The notes: generated by a model not told the origin, from the sequence alone. DNA of 64,000 nt from JAPUEK01 sp963815355 (GCA_963815355.1 CAWFGJ010000013.1:1-64000), one strand, 5' to 3'. Numbered from the stretch's first letter, positions 25,870 through 34,360 are shown. Program-made: numbers and translations.

Positions 25870-26754
25870 TCAGGTTCCGGGCCGAGGGTCTGAAAATCTG
25901 GCTTCGATCCAATCCCACAAAGCCTTGGCCGTCCCGCGCACGGAATGCGGAGTGCGTACCATATAGTAGGAAAGCTCTGTCGCCATTTCGCTGTTCTGAC
26001 CATATGGCAACACCAAACTGCCGACAGCCAGTTCTTCGCGCACGTGATGAATCCCAACCAGTGCCAGGCCTTGGCCCGCGATGGCCATGCGGATTGCCAT
26101 GGCCTCGGTCGGGACATGGATTGTCGGCGCCCGGCCCATTTCTTTGGGCATATTGCGCGCAAACCAATTGGTCCAGTTCGGGGTGCCGACCATGGATTTC
26201 GGCCAATCAACGCAAATCAAAGGGGCGCTTGAGGTGACCGGTTCAAAATTGGGCGCCGCTACAGGCACAAAAATGCAATTGAACAGCCACTTTACCTCAC
26301 TTCCCGGGTAGTTTCCGTAGCCTTGCCTTATCGCGACATCGACATGTTGTGCCGCCAGGTTGACCAGATCATTTGAGACGAGCACACGGACCGAAACCGA
26401 GGGGCAAATGGCGCTGAATTCGCCCAAAGCGGGAAGCAAGCACTGTTCGGCGAATGTGTTTGTTGTTGTGATTGTAAGCGGTTCACTGCTTGCCCGGCGA
26501 CTGACGGCCAGAACCGCCTCTGTCAGTGAAGAAAGGATGGGTCGGATGCGAGTTGCAAGCAATTGGCCGTCCTCCGTCAACGTGACCTGACGCGTCAAGC
26601 GGTGGAACAAGCGAACGCCAAGCTCTTGTTCCAGATTCCGAATGCGTTGGCTGACCGCTGCGGGTGTGATGTTCAACGCCGCTGCAGCACCCATGAAGCT
26701 TAGCCTCCGCGCCGCTTCATCAAACACGCGAAGGGACTCTAATGACGGAAGCAT
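25870..26754 (-). CDS. LysR-family regulator, GcvA-like
   Basis: A 294-residue LysR protein. Its HTH (LESLRVFDEAARRLSFMGAA; LNITPAAVSQRIRNLEQELG) and the long effector domain with WPKSMVGTPNWTNWFARNMP and RTPHSVRGTAKALWDWIEAR resemble GcvA-type regulators. It diverges from the CmcJ-type oxygenase gene at 26863 across about 108 bases of AT-rich DNA, and so probably controls the oxygenase and GFA genes. Confidence 0.85.
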   Translation of the reverse strand: MLPSLESLRVFDEAARRLSFMGAAAALNITPAAVSQRIRNLEQELGVRLFHRLTRQVTLTEDGQLLATRIRPILSSLTEAVLAVSRRASSEPLTITTTNTFAEQCLLPALGEFSAICPSVSVRVLVSNDLVNLAAQHVDVAIRQGYGNYPGSEVKWLFNCIFVPVAAPNFEPVTSSAPLICVDWPKSMVGTPNWTNWFARNMPKEMGRAPTIHVPTEAMAIRMAIAGQGLALVGIHHVREELAVGSLVLPYGQNSEMATELSYYMVRTPHSVRGTAKALWDWIEARFSDPRPGT

Positions 26755-26862
26755 TCAGGGCCTATAGATAAGAAATACTAACTCGTAGTTTATTATTGAT
26801 CGTTTGTAGAAGCACTGAAAAATTTGGAAAATAAGAGAGAATTGTGCAACATTGGCAGGACG

Positions 26863-27648
26863 ATGATGTCACTCAAAGTCAATTTGGGCTTTCTTTCAAG
26901 AACCAGCGAACCTCCCCGCTTTATTGTCAACGAGCCCGGCATACCGACAACGCGAATTGGTGCGTATGACTACCGCGAGGTGGATATTCTGAACGGCCGT
27001 TCCCCCCGCCTGCCCCTCACGCTTCAAGATGCCGGATTTGCCTTGCTGGATCACCCCAGCAAGGCGTCGTTTGAGTCAGATGCGGCGATTGTGGGCACCT
27101 ATTACCCCGAGGTTTGCGCGTTGACTTGCCAAACGCTCGGCGTGGATCTTGCGATCGTCATGGATCACACAGTGCGGTCAACGCAGCCAAACTTTGCCGG
27201 ACGCGGCGCCGTAAGCCATATTCACAACGACTATACGCCAAAGTCGATCGCGTGGCATGCAGATCGGATCGTGAAAGAGCAGGGAATTGAGCGACCGCAT
27301 CAGATCTTGCAAGTGAACATTTGGCGCCCGCTGACCGAGCCTGTCTTGCATTCGCCGCTCGCACTGGCCGATGCGCGGACGATCAGACCGGTAGACCTCG
27401 TGGCCTGCCCGATTATCTACCCGGGAAGAACCGGCGAGGTGTTTGAACTCCTCCATCACCCTGACCAGGAATGGTACTGGTTTCCGGAAATGACCTGCCG
27501 AGAGATTCTTATGTTCAAAGGCTACGACTCTCGCCCGAAGGTGCCGCGCTACGTGCCCCATATGGCGTTCAAGCATCTCGAAACCACAGCCGAAACCCCA
27601 CCGCGACGCAGCATCGAAGCGCGCGTCATCGCGTTCATCTGGACTTGA
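26863..27648 (+). CDS. CmcJ/NvfI-type non-haem oxygenase
   Basis: A 261-residue protein of the CmcJ/NvfI group. Evidence is the order of conserved blocks: VSHIHNDYT (a H-x-N-D/H-N-D-Y-T motif with likely Fe ligands), QVNIWRPLTEPVLHSPLALA DA, EWYWFPEMTCREILMFKGYD and VPHMAFKH (distal His). Characterised relatives are Fe/2-oxoglutarate-type oxygenases or C-7 hydroxylation partners in fungal and cephamycin pathways. ATG 26863/26866 follow GCAGGACG. The GFA gene starts 11 bases after its stop, so the two are co-transcribed; the pair is probably controlled by the divergent LysR. Substrate unknown. Confidence 0.75.
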   Translation: MMSLKVNLGFLSRTSEPPRFIVNEPGIPTTRIGAYDYREVDILNGRSPRLPLTLQDAGFALLDHPSKASFESDAAIVGTYYPEVCALTCQTLGVDLAIVMDHTVRSTQPNFAGRGAVSHIHNDYTPKSIAWHADRIVKEQGIERPHQILQVNIWRPLTEPVLHSPLALADARTIRPVDLVACPIIYPGRTGEVFELLHHPDQEWYWFPEMTCREILMFKGYDSRPKVPRYVPHMAFKHLETTAETPPRRSIEARVIAFIWT

Positions 27649-27659
27649 GGACAAAAAAA

Positions 27660-28052
27660 ATGACGCACCATACTGGTTCCTGCCTCTGCGCAGGCGTGCG
27701 CTATACCGTGAAATCCGTTCTACGGCCGATTGTGGCCTGTCACTGCACGCAGTGTAGAAAGACGAGCGGGCACTACGTCGCGGCAACCCAATGTGCGATG
27801 CGTGACATCCAGATCGATGCCGAGACTTTGGTCTGGTTTGCTTCTTCCGAAGTTGCAGAGCGTGGGTTTTGCGGTCGGTGCGGCAGCAACCTGTTCTGGC
27901 GCCGGTTTGGCAATGACAACATTTCGATCTGGGCGGGAACTCTCGACGGTCAGACGGGTCTGCGCATGGAAAGCCAGATCCATACTGAAAGCAAAGGGGA
28001 TTACTATGACCTGCCCGAGTGCGAAATCATTCCGCAATCATCGCTGAAATGA
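27660..28052 (+). CDS. GFA-family (glutathione-dependent formaldehyde-activating type) zinc protein
   Basis: A 130-residue protein with the GFA zinc-binding pattern: GSCLCAGVRYTV, VACHCTQCRKTSGHYV and ERGFCGRCGSNLFWRR, i.e. C-x-C, C-x-C-x2-C and C-x2-C. Members bind two zinc ions; the founding enzyme condenses formaldehyde with glutathione, but most members have unknown function. ATG 27660 lies behind a purine-rich AGGACAAAAAAA tract. Being in one operon with a CmcJ-type oxygenase suggests it may handle an aldehyde or one-carbon product of that reaction (inference). Confidence 0.85.
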   Translation: MTHHTGSCLCAGVRYTVKSVLRPIVACHCTQCRKTSGHYVAATQCAMRDIQIDAETLVWFASSEVAERGFCGRCGSNLFWRRFGNDNISIWAGTLDGQTGLRMESQIHTESKGDYYDLPECEIIPQSSLK

Positions 28053-28071
28053 CGGTGACACAGGCCGCCCG

Positions 28072-28617
28072 TCAGCCCGACGCGCAGTCTAGCAGCTCAT
28101 TTGACAAGCGATCATCGCTGACCGCCCGCGCCAGAACCAGCGCGCCGATCATTGTCGACAAATCCTTGAGCGCGACACGTCGGTCCGCGGGCTCGCCTGA
28201 TCCCTCGGACAGCACTTCGACCATCGCCTGCACAGCCTCCGTCATCGCTGCCTGAACTTTGAGGCCATGGCGCGGGGCCTCTGCCGCGAGGGCTGCAAGA
28301 ACGCAGCCTTCGGAAACCGTTTCGCGATGGGTTTTTGATAGATACCAGCGCCGGGTCGCGGCTTTGACATCGCCCTCTGCGCTGGAGGCCGCCGCGGTCC
28401 AGGTTTCGAGATTGGCCGTGATTGCGGCCTGCGTCGCTTCGACAATCAATGCCGCCTTGTCGTCGAATTGTTTGTAAAATCCGCCGGTTGTCATACCAGC
28501 CGCCCGCATAAGATCCGCGATGCTGATGCTGTCATACCCGTGTTTGCGAAACAGCCTGCTGGCTGTTTGAACAACGTTGACCCTGTTTTGCTCAGCGATT
28601 TCTCGACTTACACGCAT
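28072..28617 (-). CDS. TetR-family regulator (AcrR-like)
   Basis: A 181-residue TetR protein: N-terminal HTH in NRVNVVQTASRLFRKHGYDS and LMRAAGMTTGGFYKQFDDKA, then a C-terminal domain with EGCVLAALAAEAPRHG, seen in many AcrR-like repressors with a TetR_C domain. Two identical-architecture operator boxes lie between it and the divergent thiolase gene, so it should repress both itself and thiolase/thioesterase expression. Confidence 0.85.
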   Translation of the reverse strand: MRVSREIAEQNRVNVVQTASRLFRKHGYDSISIADLMRAAGMTTGGFYKQFDDKAALIVEATQAAITANLETWTAAASSAEGDVKAATRRWYLSKTHRETVSEGCVLAALAAEAPRHGLKVQAAMTEAVQAMVEVLSEGSGEPADRRVALKDLSTMIGALVLARAVSDDRLSNELLDCASG

Positions 28618-28635
28618 AGCTTGGCTTCCGGAAAT

Positions 28636-28690
28636 TTAGATGCTGAACATCATCTAATCTTGCCATGATTAGATTTCAATCATAATCTAA
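28636..28690. promoter_or_regulatory. Tandem TetR operators TTAGAT-N10-ATCTAA (two copies)
   Basis: Box 1 is TTAGAT 28636-28641 and ATCTAA 28652-28657. Box 2 is TTAGAT 28669-28674 and ATCTAA 28685-28690. Arms are identical in both and each spacer is ten bases, while the spacers differ in sequence. Centres are 33 bases apart, about three helical turns, so two dimers could bind one face of the DNA. They lie in the 105-base divergent space between the TetR and thiolase genes. Confidence 0.8.
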
Positions 28691-28722
28691 ACTCGACAGA
28701 GATGACTCGGAGCAAGAAGACC

Positions 28723-29907
28723 ATGAAGACGGATGATCCCATCGTAATCTGCGCGGCGCGGCGGACGCCTCTTGGTGCGTTCATGGGCGTGTTTGCGTCT
28801 GCTTCAGCGGTGCATTTGGGGGCGACAGCAATACGTGCGGCCTTGCTTGATGCAGGCAAAACAGAGGTCGATGAGGTGATTATGGGCTGCGTCTTGTCCG
28901 CAGGGCTTGGCCAGGCCCCGGCCCGCCAAGCCGCGCGGGCGGCCAATCTGCCGGATAGTGTCGGTGCGACCACGGTCAACAAGGTCTGCGGTTCTGGCAT
29001 GAAGGCGATCATGATGGCCCACGATCAGCTGGCAGCCGGTGCTGCGGACGTCGTTGTGGCGGGGGGGATGGAATGCATGTCCCGCGCGCCCTTTTTGTTG
29101 CCGGAGATGCGCGCAGGTCGCAAAATGGGAAGCAGCAAACTGCTGGATCATTTGACACATGACGGGCTTGAGGATGCCTACGACGCCGGACGGCCGATGG
29201 GTGCCTTTGGCGAAGCGGCGGTCGCAGCCTATGGTTTCACAAGAGCCGATCAAGACGCTTTTGCCGCCGAAACTCTGGCGCGAGCACAGTCCGCCGTTTT
29301 GTCCGGGGCATTCATTGATGAAATATCCCCTGTCACCGTTTTGGGTCGCCATGGTGAAACTCTGGTTGAACAGGACGAACGCCCCAGCCAGATCGACGGA
29401 TCAAAAATCCCAAAGCTTAAACCTGCCTTCGCCAAGGATGGCACGATTACGGCAGCAAGCTCCTCTGCCAATGCTGACGGTGCGGCGGCGCTGGTCCTGA
29501 TGCGCCAATCCGTTGCGCAGGCGAAAGGGGTGCCGATCCTTGCCACGATCCGTGGCCATGTTACCCACGCCAATGAGCCGGCATGGTATACAACCGCACC
29601 CATCCCCGCCATTCGCAAGCTGCTGGACAAGGTCGGGTGGTCTGCCGCCGAGGTCGACCTTTGGGAGATCAATGAGGCGTTTGCCGTCGTTGCCATGGCC
29701 GCCGCAAAGTACATCGGTATCCCCCGAGAAACGCTCAACATCAATGGCGGAGCCTGCGCGCTTGGTCATCCGATCGGTGCCAGTGGTGCGAGAATTGCAG
29801 TGACCCTTATCCACGCCTTGCGCGCCCGAGGGCTGCGCAGGGGGATCGCAACTTTGTGCATCGGTGGGGGTGAAGCCACGGCGCTTGCCATTGAGATCAG
29901 ACACTAG
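28723..29907 (+). CDS. Acetyl-CoA acetyltransferase (thiolase II family)
   Basis: A thiolase of about 394 residues with all active-site blocks: the nucleophilic Cys in NKVCGSGMKAIMMA, the N-E-A-F motif (WEINEAFAVVAMAA), the His in GGACALGHPIGASGARI and the second Cys in LCIGGGEATALAIE. Such enzymes condense two acetyl-CoA or cleave 3-ketoacyl-CoA. ATG 28723 follows GGAG by ten bases; ATG 28702 is also in frame. Two TetR boxes precede it. The thioesterase follows 30 bases downstream, so both probably act on the same acyl-CoA. Confidence 0.9.
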   Translation: MKTDDPIVICAARRTPLGAFMGVFASASAVHLGATAIRAALLDAGKTEVDEVIMGCVLSAGLGQAPARQAARAANLPDSVGATTVNKVCGSGMKAIMMAHDQLAAGAADVVVAGGMECMSRAPFLLPEMRAGRKMGSSKLLDHLTHDGLEDAYDAGRPMGAFGEAAVAAYGFTRADQDAFAAETLARAQSAVLSGAFIDEISPVTVLGRHGETLVEQDERPSQIDGSKIPKLKPAFAKDGTITAASSSANADGAAALVLMRQSVAQAKGVPILATIRGHVTHANEPAWYTTAPIPAIRKLLDKVGWSAAEVDLWEINEAFAVVAMAAAKYIGIPRETLNINGGACALGHPIGASGARIAVTLIHALRARGLRRGIATLCIGGGEATALAIEIRH

Positions 29908-29937
29908 CGTGTGGATGAACGGTCCGAGGGAAGATTC

Positions 29938-30468
29938 ATGAACGACCAGCCGTTTGCAAGTAAAGCCACATTTGACGCAGTGGCCAAGCCGGACTTGACC
30001 GTTGGCCTTTCGACGATGGCCCAATACACCGCGCTGAACGGGCTTGAAATCTTGAAGCTGGTCTTGTCAGGCGCGCTCCCTGCCCCCCCGATGGCGAAAA
30101 CCATGTGCCTGTGGCTTTCCGAAGCAAGCCATGGGCGCGCAGAATTCCGTGGCGTGCCGGAGGCGGCTTTTCTCAATCCGATGGGGATCGTGCATGGCGG
30201 TTGGACCATGACCTTTCTGGACAGCGCCTTGGGATGCGCCGTTCAGACGGTGCTTGATACGGGTGAAAGTTACGTCAGCCTTGGGACAGAGGTGAAGTTT
30301 ATACGCCCCGTGCTGGCGGACTCGGGCCAACTGCGTGCTATCGGTAAGATTGTCAGCCGTGGGCGACAAACCGCGACGGCCGAGGCACAGGTTGAGGATC
30401 AAAGCGGGAGGGTGCTTGCGACCGGCACCACGACTTGTTTCTTGCGGCGTATTGCAGCGCCTGCTTGA
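29938..30468 (+). CDS. PaaI-type hotdog-fold thioesterase
   Basis: A 176-residue hotdog protein. The catalytic segment is FLNPMGIVHGGWTMTFLDSA (G-x-x-H-G-G with the acid in the following helix), then SLGTEVKFIRPVLADSGQLR, the standard beta strand. PaaI-like proteins hydrolyse phenylacetyl-CoA derivatives and other acyl-CoAs. ATG 29938 is chosen because GGGAAGA lies six bases upstream. It follows the thiolase gene on the same transcript and converges on the DUF1330 gene. Confidence 0.8.
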   Translation: MNDQPFASKATFDAVAKPDLTVGLSTMAQYTALNGLEILKLVLSGALPAPPMAKTMCLWLSEASHGRAEFRGVPEAAFLNPMGIVHGGWTMTFLDSALGCAVQTVLDTGESYVSLGTEVKFIRPVLADSGQLRAIGKIVSRGRQTATAEAQVEDQSGRVLATGTTTCFLRRIAAPA

Positions 30469-30514
30469 ACGCTTTGCCGGGCGGATGGCATGGGCGTTGT
30501 CGCCCATGAAAGAG

Positions 30515-30821
30515 TTATTTGACGATCGGGTCCGCACAGTCGACGATGAACATGCGCGCCTCTTGCGCGGCCTTGCGGTCGATTTTGATCGGCGCATATT
30601 CTTCCGAATTCATAAAACCCACGCGCCGCTGCGAGCGTCTTGAATTCAAAAATTCCGGCGTAAGGCAGGGGTGAGACATCCCCTTCAAGATGGTCGCGAA
30701 CGGGTCCGAAATGGACGATCCTGCCGCCCGCCTTTTCAATCGCGGACTGAAAGCGGGGGGCAAGATCAGCTTGTTTCACGGGGTCAACGATCCGAAGGTT
30801 CACATGGACAAACGCTGGCAT
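30515..30821 (-). pseudogene. DUF1330-family protein with one frameshift
   Basis: The first two-thirds (MPAFVHVNLRIVDPVKQADL ... GIFEFKTLAAARGFY) is a DUF1330 dimeric alpha-beta-barrel, and the last third (NSEEYAPIKIDRKAAQEARM FIVDCADPIVK) continues it in the next frame. The join is restored if one base at about 30611 is removed (TAT-G-AATTCG). This is not in a homopolymer. It is divergent from a MarR gene with a palindrome between them. It is either a very recent inactivation or a sequence error, because both halves are well conserved. Confidence 0.75.
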
Positions 30822-30835
30822 TGAGTGGACTCCGA

Positions 30836-30859
30836 TTAATGATGTATATACATTATTAA
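30836..30859. promoter_or_regulatory. MarR operator: 24-bp near-perfect palindrome
   Basis: The arms TTAATGATGTAT and ATACATTATTAA (30836-30859) form an inverted repeat with a single mismatched pair. It lies in the divergent space between the DUF1330 gene and marR, over the likely promoter, and matches the size of MarR dimer sites. Confidence 0.75.
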
Positions 30860-30887
30860 CGACACAGAGGGCTGTCCAGAGGAATCT

Positions 30888-31376
30888 ATGATGCGTGAAA
30901 CGGCTGCTCTTTTTTCCGTTGTTGAGGCGGAATGCCCTGGGTTCCAGGCGCGCGCCACGTCGCGCGCGCTTACCCGCTACTACAACGCACGGTTTAAACC
31001 GCTGGACCTGACGGCCGAGCAGTTCAGTCTGCTAGTGGGGATCGGGGCGACTGCCACGCCAACGCTGAAAGACCTTGCGGTGCGGGCCGGGGTGGACAAA
31101 TCCACGCTGAGCAGAAGTGTTCAGAACCTGCAACGGCGGCATCTGATTGACGAGGGTGGCGGCCAAGGTCGCGGCGGTAAACGCCTGGCCTTGACCGAAA
31201 CCGGGTATCAGAAGATGGAAGCAGCAACGGCTATCTGGACAGAGGCCAAGGCCGAGCTGGAAGCCCGCTTGGGCGCCAGCAACCTTAGGTCGGCGCATCA
31301 GGCAATGTCCGATTTGGCGACAATGCTTGACGAGATGATTGCGGAGAACGAGAACCGGCGCTCGGAAGACAATTAG
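30888..31376 (+). CDS. MarR-family regulator
   Basis: A 162-residue MarR protein. The winged helix is clear (QFSLLVGIGATATPTLKDLA, VRAGVDKSTLSRSVQNLQRR, then the wing GGGQGRGGKRLALTETG) between two helical dimer regions. Start at ATG 30888 behind GAGGAATCT. A 24-bp palindrome lies 28 bases upstream, so auto-repression and control of the divergent DUF1330 gene are likely. Confidence 0.85.
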   Translation: MMRETAALFSVVEAECPGFQARATSRALTRYYNARFKPLDLTAEQFSLLVGIGATATPTLKDLAVRAGVDKSTLSRSVQNLQRRHLIDEGGGQGRGGKRLALTETGYQKMEAATAIWTEAKAELEARLGASNLRSAHQAMSDLATMLDEMIAENENRRSEDN

Positions 31377-31423
31377 GGTTTCGCTTCATACTTCCGCATG
31401 GCAGGGCGCATGAAGCGCGCGGT

Positions 31424-31747
31424 TTAAAGCACGGCCTGTTCGATCTGCCGCAGGTACAGGAAGTCGGGGGTGTGGACCCCTGCCCTTTTGCGGATCTGCA
31501 CCAGCCTGTCGGATTCGAAAAACAGTCGTGCCGCATCGAGTGACCGCCAACGCGAAAAGTGGACGATTTGTCGTTCGTTGCTTTGCAGACAGAGCAATTG
31601 ATACTCAATCTCACCGGCTTCGCGCCGGATACCTGCCGCCGCATTGAAAATGGCCTTCCATTTCTGGTAGTCGTCGACCTCGTGAATGATCAGCACGCAT
31701 TCGGTCTCGGCCCTGGGGGCGGCTTTATCGGCTATCGGATCTGTCAT
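31424..31747 (-). CDS. Antibiotic-biosynthesis-monooxygenase-like (dimeric alpha-beta barrel) protein
   Basis: A 107-residue protein with the strand/helix order of ABM-like barrels: ECVLIIHEVDDYQKWKAIFN, EIEYQLLCLQSNERQIVHFS and RSLDAARLFFESDRL. These cofactor-free small proteins include quinol monooxygenases and dimeric ferredoxin-like proteins. It lies between marR (convergent) and a VOC protein on the same strand. No substrate can be assigned. Confidence 0.65.
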   Translation of the reverse strand: MTDPIADKAAPRAETECVLIIHEVDDYQKWKAIFNAAAGIRREAGEIEYQLLCLQSNERQIVHFSRWRSLDAARLFFESDRLVQIRKRAGVHTPDFLYLRQIEQAVL

Positions 31748-31794
31748 TTACGTTCCCCGCCTTTTGAACAGGTCTGTGGAGGGTGTCGACCTGT

Positions 31795-32181
31795 TCATGC
31801 GGCTACCCGCGGCTCGCGGTGAAAGATTGCCAGTTTGTTGCCATCCAGATCACGAACATAGGCGAATTCACCCCAGGCCCCACGTGGGCCCGGCAGACCT
31901 TCGCAGGTTCCTCCGAGAGAGAGGACAAGCGCGTGGAGTGACGCCACCTCGGCAATGTCGGTGACACGAAATGCCAACATGGTCCCGTTGCCCGGTTCGG
32001 ACGGCTGGCCGTCATTGGGCCGAACGATCATGATGGCCGCCCCGGTCTCCAATACGTAAAGCATACCGTTGGGCGTAGGCATCAGACGCTTGCCACCCAT
32101 TGCCCCGAAAACCGCGTCATAGAACGAAAGTGCCCGGTCAAAGTTATTTGTCCCGATGCAGGTATAGCCAAGGGAAGCCAT
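31795..32181 (-). CDS. VOC-family (glyoxalase/bleomycin-resistance) protein
   Basis: A 128-residue single VOC domain. The start MASLGYTCIGTNNFDRALSF, then FYDAVFGAMGG, and the end YVRDLDGNKLAIFHRE are standard: the first His position is replaced (Y-T-C-I-G-T-N), but the final D-x-x-G-N-K-L is kept. ATG 32181 is chosen since GGAG precedes it by six bases; ATG 32193 lacks a site. Function may be glyoxalase-like or thiol-type dioxygenase-like. Confidence 0.75.
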   Translation of the reverse strand: MASLGYTCIGTNNFDRALSFYDAVFGAMGGKRLMPTPNGMLYVLETGAAIMIVRPNDGQPSEPGNGTMLAFRVTDIAEVASLHALVLSLGGTCEGLPGPRGAWGEFAYVRDLDGNKLAIFHREPRVAA

Positions 32182-32206
32182 TCGATACTCCATGATTTGT
32201 TGCCAA

Positions 32207-32230
32207 ACTCAGGTGGCAATCCGCCTGAGT
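32207..32230. promoter_or_regulatory. Inverted repeat between VOC gene and GlxA-type regulator
   Basis: ACTCAGGTGG (32207-32216) and CCGCCTGAGT (32221-32230) pair with one G-T type mismatch around a CAAT loop. It is central in the ~100-base divergent promoter region. It may be an operator for the downstream AraC-type regulator or an RNA hairpin. Confidence 0.45.
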
Positions 32231-32284
32231 TGGTAGCTCTTTTTCGTTCTGGCATAAATGACATACATCTGATAATTTCCGCCA

Positions 32285-33313
32285 ATGTCAAAAGCCGATC
32301 CAATTGTCATCGTTGTGTTTCCGGGGGCAGAGCCCTTGGACGTGGCAGGCCCTGCAGCGGTTTTTGAGCGTGCGCGCGGTCTATGTGCAGATGCACCGGA
32401 TGTTATCTTTGCCTCAGTCGAGGGGGGCACAGTGCAGGCTGATGGAGGTCTCTGCTTCGCCAATACCGTGGCCCTGTCGTCCCTTGCCGGCCCTTTCGAT
32501 CTCATCCTGATTTCAGGAGGCACCGAGGAGGGCCTGAGGGCGCTAAGTCATACCGGGCTCTACGATTGGTTGGAGCGCCACGCCGCGTCGGCACGCCGCG
32601 TGGGAAGTGTGTGCGGCGGAGCATTTGTGTTGGGCCGGGCAGGTTTGCTGAAAGGAAAGCGCGCAACGACCCATTGGAGCGCTGCCGCTCGGCTGAAATC
32701 TTTGTATCCAGATACAAAGGTTGAACCCGATTCCATCTACACAATCGATGGTTCTGTGTGCACTTCGGCTGGCGTAACAGCCGGGATTGATCTTGCATTG
32801 GCGCTTGTCGAGGCTGACCTTGGACCAGAAGTTGCGACAAACATCGCGCGTCAGCTTGTGGTGTTTGTTCGCAGGCCGGGCGGACAGTCGCAGTTCAGCG
32901 AGGCACTTAAGGCCCAGGCGAGAGGTGGTAGCCCTTTGGCGGCGGCTCTCGACGAAATTCAGTCTCACCCCGAAAGCGACCTTTGTGTTACCCGCCTCGC
33001 GGCTTTGTGTGCCATGAGCACTCGGACATTTGCGCGCCGCTTCACCCTTGAAATAGGCATTTCGCCAGCGGCTTTTGTCGCAGCGGCACGGCTTGATCAT
33101 GCCAAACGGTTGCTTTTGACCACGCAAGTGCCCGTTGTGTCGATCGCGCTTATCTCGGGTTATGGCAGCGCAGAAGCGATGAACCATGTGTTTCGCAACC
33201 ACCTCGGCGTCACACCAACGGACTTTCGGGATAGGTTCGGGTCAACGCGCGAAATGGACAGTGCCAATGATCAGACATCAGAGGGTAAGCGCGGAAGTCG
33301 GCTGAGAAGTTAA
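32285..33313 (+). CDS. GlxA-family AraC regulator with DJ-1/PfpI domain
   Basis: A 342-residue regulator. Residues 1-190 are a DJ-1/PfpI (class I amidotransferase-like) domain: VFPGAEPLDVAGPAAVFERA, LILISGGTEEGLRALSHTG, VGSVCGGAFVLGRAGLLKGK (Cys nucleophile position) and ATTHW. Residues about 215-325 hold two AraC HTH motifs (CVTRLAALCAMSTRTFARRF and VSIALISGYGSAEAMNHVFR). Known members regulate arginine, choline/carnitine and other nitrogen compound use. It is divergent from the VOC/ABM genes, its possible targets. Confidence 0.9.
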   Translation: MSKADPIVIVVFPGAEPLDVAGPAAVFERARGLCADAPDVIFASVEGGTVQADGGLCFANTVALSSLAGPFDLILISGGTEEGLRALSHTGLYDWLERHAASARRVGSVCGGAFVLGRAGLLKGKRATTHWSAAARLKSLYPDTKVEPDSIYTIDGSVCTSAGVTAGIDLALALVEADLGPEVATNIARQLVVFVRRPGGQSQFSEALKAQARGGSPLAAALDEIQSHPESDLCVTRLAALCAMSTRTFARRFTLEIGISPAAFVAAARLDHAKRLLLTTQVPVVSIALISGYGSAEAMNHVFRNHLGVTPTDFRDRFGSTREMDSANDQTSEGKRGSRLRS

Positions 33314-33450
33314 ATGTATGATGCATCAGGCGGCTTGCAATATTGGCAGACCGGAACCTTAAGGCACCATGACCAGAGAGGATTTCGGGCCAATATTTGA
33401 AACCAGACGGTGGGACGTTGAGGTCATCCACCAGCTCAGGGAGAAAAGAC

Positions 33451-34305
33451 GTGGACGTTCAACACATCGCAGCTTTCAGTCGTGAAAATGATGGCGGGAA
33501 CCCAGCTGGGGTTGTCCTGCTGGATGCGCCAATGAGTGCTGAAGACATGGCGCGCATTGCTGCCAAGGTAGGCTATTCGGAGACCGCCTTCGCGTTGCCG
33601 AATTCGGGTGAACCCAATGCTTGGCGCGTCCGATATTTTTCACCCGAGTCTGAAGTGCCCTTTTGCGGCCATGCCACAATTGCGCTCGGTGCCGCGCTAG
33701 GCTTGCGGCATGGTGCCGGCACCTATCGACTCTCTCTGAACGAAGCCGAAATCACCGTCGATGCGGAACCGACTGATGATGGCGTGTCTGCTACGTTATC
33801 TTCTCCACCCACCCGAAGCCGAGCCGCGAGTGACACGGAACGCAAAGATGTGCTCACCCTTTTTGGGCTCAGGTCGAGCGATTTGGACGAAAGGTTGCCG
33901 CCAGCACATGTTCATGCAGGGGCTGACCATGTCGTTTTAGTCTTGAAAGATAGAGCGCGCCTGTCGGCTATGAGCTACGATCTCAACCAAGGACGCGAGA
34001 TCATGCGCCGTCACGACCTGACGACGATCATGTTGGCTTACGTCGAGGATGAGCGGATGTTCGTGGCACGAAATGCTTTCGCCTCGGGTGGGGTGCTGGA
34101 AGACCCCGCAACAGGCGCGGCCGCGGCGGCTTTTGCAGGCTACCTTCGCGACATTGGCTGGCCCCACGGAGGGCGGCTCACTATTCGGCAAGGAGAAGAC
34201 ATGGGCGCACCATCGATCATTGTGGTGCAGCTGAGTGACATCGCGGGGTCCCCTATTCGAGTATCTGGGCGGACGCGCATTATAAAGTGTGAACAGTTAC
34301 CCTGA
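33451..34305 (+). CDS. PhzF-family epimerase/isomerase
   Basis: A 284-residue PhzF-like protein. FSRENDGGNPAGVVLLDAP at the start, the catalytic Glu in ARIAAKVGYSETAFALP, then VRYFSPESEVPFCGHATIAL (G-H-A-T) and the final GVLEDPATGAAAAAFAGYL are all family motifs. GTG 33451 is chosen: GGGAG lies upstream and residues before it do not fit. PhzF-fold enzymes isomerise or epimerise small acids; the true substrate is unknown. It lies after the GlxA regulator on the same strand (137 bases). Confidence 0.85.
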   Translation: MDVQHIAAFSRENDGGNPAGVVLLDAPMSAEDMARIAAKVGYSETAFALPNSGEPNAWRVRYFSPESEVPFCGHATIALGAALGLRHGAGTYRLSLNEAEITVDAEPTDDGVSATLSSPPTRSRAASDTERKDVLTLFGLRSSDLDERLPPAHVHAGADHVVLVLKDRARLSAMSYDLNQGREIMRRHDLTTIMLAYVEDERMFVARNAFASGGVLEDPATGAAAAAFAGYLRDIGWPHGGRLTIRQGEDMGAPSIIVVQLSDIAGSPIRVSGRTRIIKCEQLP

Positions 34306-34360
34306 GTGGCCCGTTCCTTTTTGTAATGCCTGCTGTTGTCGCCAAGTTTTCGGACGTAAC

